Source of the DNA: Chitinophaga deserti
GTDB lineage: Bacteria > Bacteroidota > Bacteroidia > Chitinophagales > Chitinophagaceae
Reading direction: 5' to 3'
Assembly (NCBI RefSeq): GCF_003149455.1
Contig: NZ_QFFK01000009.1
Span: forward strand, 124,001-188,000
DNA: 64,000 nucleotides
Below, one piece after another: positions 62,283 to 64,000 of this stretch. Each line of letters starts with the position of its first letter. The first letter of the stretch is position 1. The notes under the pieces were generated by a model. It was given only the letters and a program-made list of their open reading frames with translations. It did no database searches and had not been told where the DNA came from. The position numbers and the translations under genes were made by a program.

Positions 62283-64000
62283 ATGGATACAGTGACTGTA
62301 CAAAAATATAATCTCGACGAAGAACAGGAAAAAAAGGAGATCGTCCGCCATTACCGCGCCCTTTTACGTGCTCTGAAGCCCCGCCTGAAAAAAGGCGACA
62401 GGGAATTAGTACGTACCGCCTTCGAAATAGCAGCAGACGCCCATAAGGATATGCGGCGTAAATCCGGGGAACCCTACATCCTCCATCCCCTTGCCGTTGC
62501 GCAAATCACCGTGGAAGAAATAGGTCTCGGCGTTCGCTCCGCCATTTGTGCCCTCCTGCACGATACCGTGGAAGATACCGAAGTCACCCTGGAAGACGTG
62601 GAGCGCGAGTTTGGTACCGAAATCGCCCATATCGTGGACGGTCTCACCAAGATCTCCACCGTCATCGATTCCAATACCAGCACTATGCAGGCGGAGAACT
62701 TCAAGAAAATCCTCCTCACCCTGGCAGACGACCCGCGGGTGATCCTCATCAAGCTGGCCGACCGGTTGCACAATATGCGTACCCTCGATTCCATGAGCCG
62801 GGAAAAACAGCTGAAGATCGCATCGGAAACAGTGTTCATCTACGCCCCGCTGGCTCACCGGCTTGGTTTGTATAATATCAAGTCCGAGCTGGAAGACCTC
62901 GCCATGAAGTACACCGAGCAGGACCACTACCGCGAAATAGCCCGCCGCCTGAAAGAAACCAAGCGCGAGCGTACCCGCTATATCAACGAATTCATTAAAC
63001 CGATCAAGGAAGTACTCCAGGAAGAAGGCTTCCAGTTCGAGATATACGGCCGCCCCAAGTCTATCCACTCCATCTGGAACAAGATCAAGACGAAAGGCGT
63101 CCAGTTTGAAGAAGTGTATGACCTCTTTGCTATCCGCATTATCCTTGATTCCGCCGTGGAAAAGGAAAAGGCCGATTGCTGGAAGGTGTATTCCATTATC
63201 ACCGACTTTTATCACCCCAGCCCTGAACGTACCCGCGACTGGCTCTCCAACCCCAAGGGTAACGGCTATGAAGCCCTCCACGTGACGGTTATGGGCCCTA
63301 ACGGGAAGTGGGTGGAAGTACAGATCCGGTCGAAGCGGATGAACGACTATGCCGAGAAAGGCGTAGCAGCCCACTGGCGGTATAAGGAAGGCAATTCCAA
63401 CGTCCAGGAATCCAAATTCGAGCAGTGGTTCTCCCAGATCCGGGAGATCCTGAGCAGTCCGGATACCAATACCCTTGATTTCCTGGCCGATTTCAAGAGC
63501 AACCTGTTTACGGAAGAGATTTATGTTTATACCCCGAAAGGGGACCTGAAGATACTGCCCGTGAGCTCCACGGCCCTGGATTTTGCCTATTCCATCCACT
63601 CCGCCGTAGGCAACAAGTGTATCGGCGCCAAGGTTAACTATAAACTGGTGCCGCTCAGCCATAAGCTCCGTAGCGGCGACCAGGTGGAGATTATTACTTC
63701 TAACAAGCAGAAGCCGTCGGAAGACTGGCTCAATATTGTGCTCACGGCCAAGGCCAAAGGCAAGATCAAGGATGCGCTGAAGGAAGAGAAGCGGAAAGTG
63801 GCCATGGACGGGAAAGATATCCTGCACCGTAAGCTGGATCATATGAAAGCCAGTGCCAGCCAGTATAACATCAATGAGCTGGTGCAATTCTATAAACAAC
63901 CGTCGCCGCTTGACCTCTACTACCAGGTGGCGGTGAAAAACATCGACCTGCGTGAGCTTAAGCAGTTCAACGTGCTGGGCGATAAGCTGGAGCCTCCCAA
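62283..64000 (+). CDS. rel: RelA/SpoT-family (p)ppGpp synthetase/hydrolase, N-terminal part
   Basis: Stringent-response enzyme that makes and degrades (p)ppGpp. Translation from ATG 62283 gives 572 residues before the window ends. The HD hydrolase domain (about 45-200) is intact with YILHP and the HD pair His 93/Asp 94 in LLHDTVEDTE, so hydrolase activity is expected. The synthetase domain follows, with YGRPKSIHSIWNK, LFAIRII and NGYEALHVTV, then the TGS domain (EIYVYTPKGDLKILPVSST). It is therefore a bifunctional Rel/SpoT type. The C-terminal helical and ACT parts lie beyond the window. Confidence 0.96.
   Translation, partial: MDTVTVQKYNLDEEQEKKEIVRHYRALLRALKPRLKKGDRELVRTAFEIAADAHKDMRRKSGEPYILHPLAVAQITVEEIGLGVRSAICALLHDTVEDTEVTLEDVEREFGTEIAHIVDGLTKISTVIDSNTSTMQAENFKKILLTLADDPRVILIKLADRLHNMRTLDSMSREKQLKIASETVFIYAPLAHRLGLYNIKSELEDLAMKYTEQDHYREIARRLKETKRERTRYINEFIKPIKEVLQEEGFQFEIYGRPKSIHSIWNKIKTKGVQFEEVYDLFAIRIILDSAVEKEKADCWKVYSIITDFYHPSPERTRDWLSNPKGNGYEALHVTVMGPNGKWVEVQIRSKRMNDYAEKGVAAHWRYKEGNSNVQESKFEQWFSQIREILSSPDTNTLDFLADFKSNLFTEEIYVYTPKGDLKILPVSSTALDFAYSIHSAVGNKCIGAKVNYKLVPLSHKLRSGDQVEIITSNKQKPSEDWLNIVLTAKAKGKIKDALKEEKRKVAMDGKDILHRKLDHMKASASQYNINELVQFYKQPSPLDLYYQVAVKNIDLRELKQFNVLGDKLEPP

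Noticed and set aside
62406..63899. 497-codon open frame on the minus strand
   Set aside because: Antisense to rel, which has intact HD, synthetase and TGS motifs. Shadow frame.

Overview
The window looks like chromosomal DNA from a member of the Bacteroidota, most likely family Chitinophagaceae (Chitinophaga or a close relative). The signs are a SusC/SusD pair with DUF4959/DUF4998/DUF4855-type partners, the type IX secretion regulator PorX, an LpxC-FabZ fusion, a DUF3098 gene between ftsX and uppP, several TAnnTTTG promoter elements and the absence of Shine-Dalgarno sequences. No phage, plasmid, transposase, CRISPR array or rRNA operon was seen.

Layout. 1-856: start of leuS (minus). 1027-4256: ftsX, DUF3098, uppP and an outer-membrane barrel protein. 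4341-6066: ald and tsaE (minus). 6303-10966: copper ATPase, TRIC-like channel and recQ. 10972-21942: a long minus-strand block with an oxidoreductase, SdpI, a HerA-like ATPase, a lipoprotein, a metallo-hydrolase, an MFS permease, an ABC ATPase, the lipid A genes lpxA, lpxC/fabZ and lpxD, and an HD hydrolase. 22103-29153: porX, a small unknown gene, a PhnP-like hydrolase, a helix-hairpin-helix protein, acyl-CoA dehydrogenase, a membrane protein and gapN. 29383-31423: AraC-type regulator divergent from a dihaem cytochrome c and a cupin. 31532-35694: the tig-clpP-clpX proteostasis cluster, with a 600-base gap between clpP and clpX. 35998-42929: GntR regulator divergent from rhaT-rhaEW-rhaI-rhaK, an L-rhamnose catabolic operon. 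43046-59493: a polysaccharide-utilisation locus with a ROK regulator, an N-acylglucosamine 2-epimerase, a sugar MFS permease, SusC, SusD, three surface lipoproteins and a large PQQ-dehydrogenase/cytochrome c lipoprotein. 59902-64000: a small lipoprotein, a thioredoxin-like protein, tRNA-Leu(UAG) with two decayed tandem copies, and the start of a rel gene.

How the genes work together. The rhamnose operon covers uptake (RhaT), isomerisation (RhaI), phosphorylation (RhaK) and cleavage plus lactaldehyde oxidation (RhaEW). Its GntR regulator faces it across a 109-base gap holding a clear inverted repeat. The utilisation locus pairs glycan capture (SusCD) with an amino-sugar epimerase and permease but has no recognisable glycoside hydrolase; the DUF4855 protein and the PQQ dehydrogenase are the candidate enzymes. 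Two of its promoter regions share sequence blocks, which suggests common control.

The least explained signals lie between genes. There are two arrays of degenerate repeats phased at 11 bp with unrelated unit sequences (33220-33448 and 59619-59783). There is a nested inverted repeat beside the first array, and a tRNA-plus-terminator cassette that appears in three copies at successive stages of decay.
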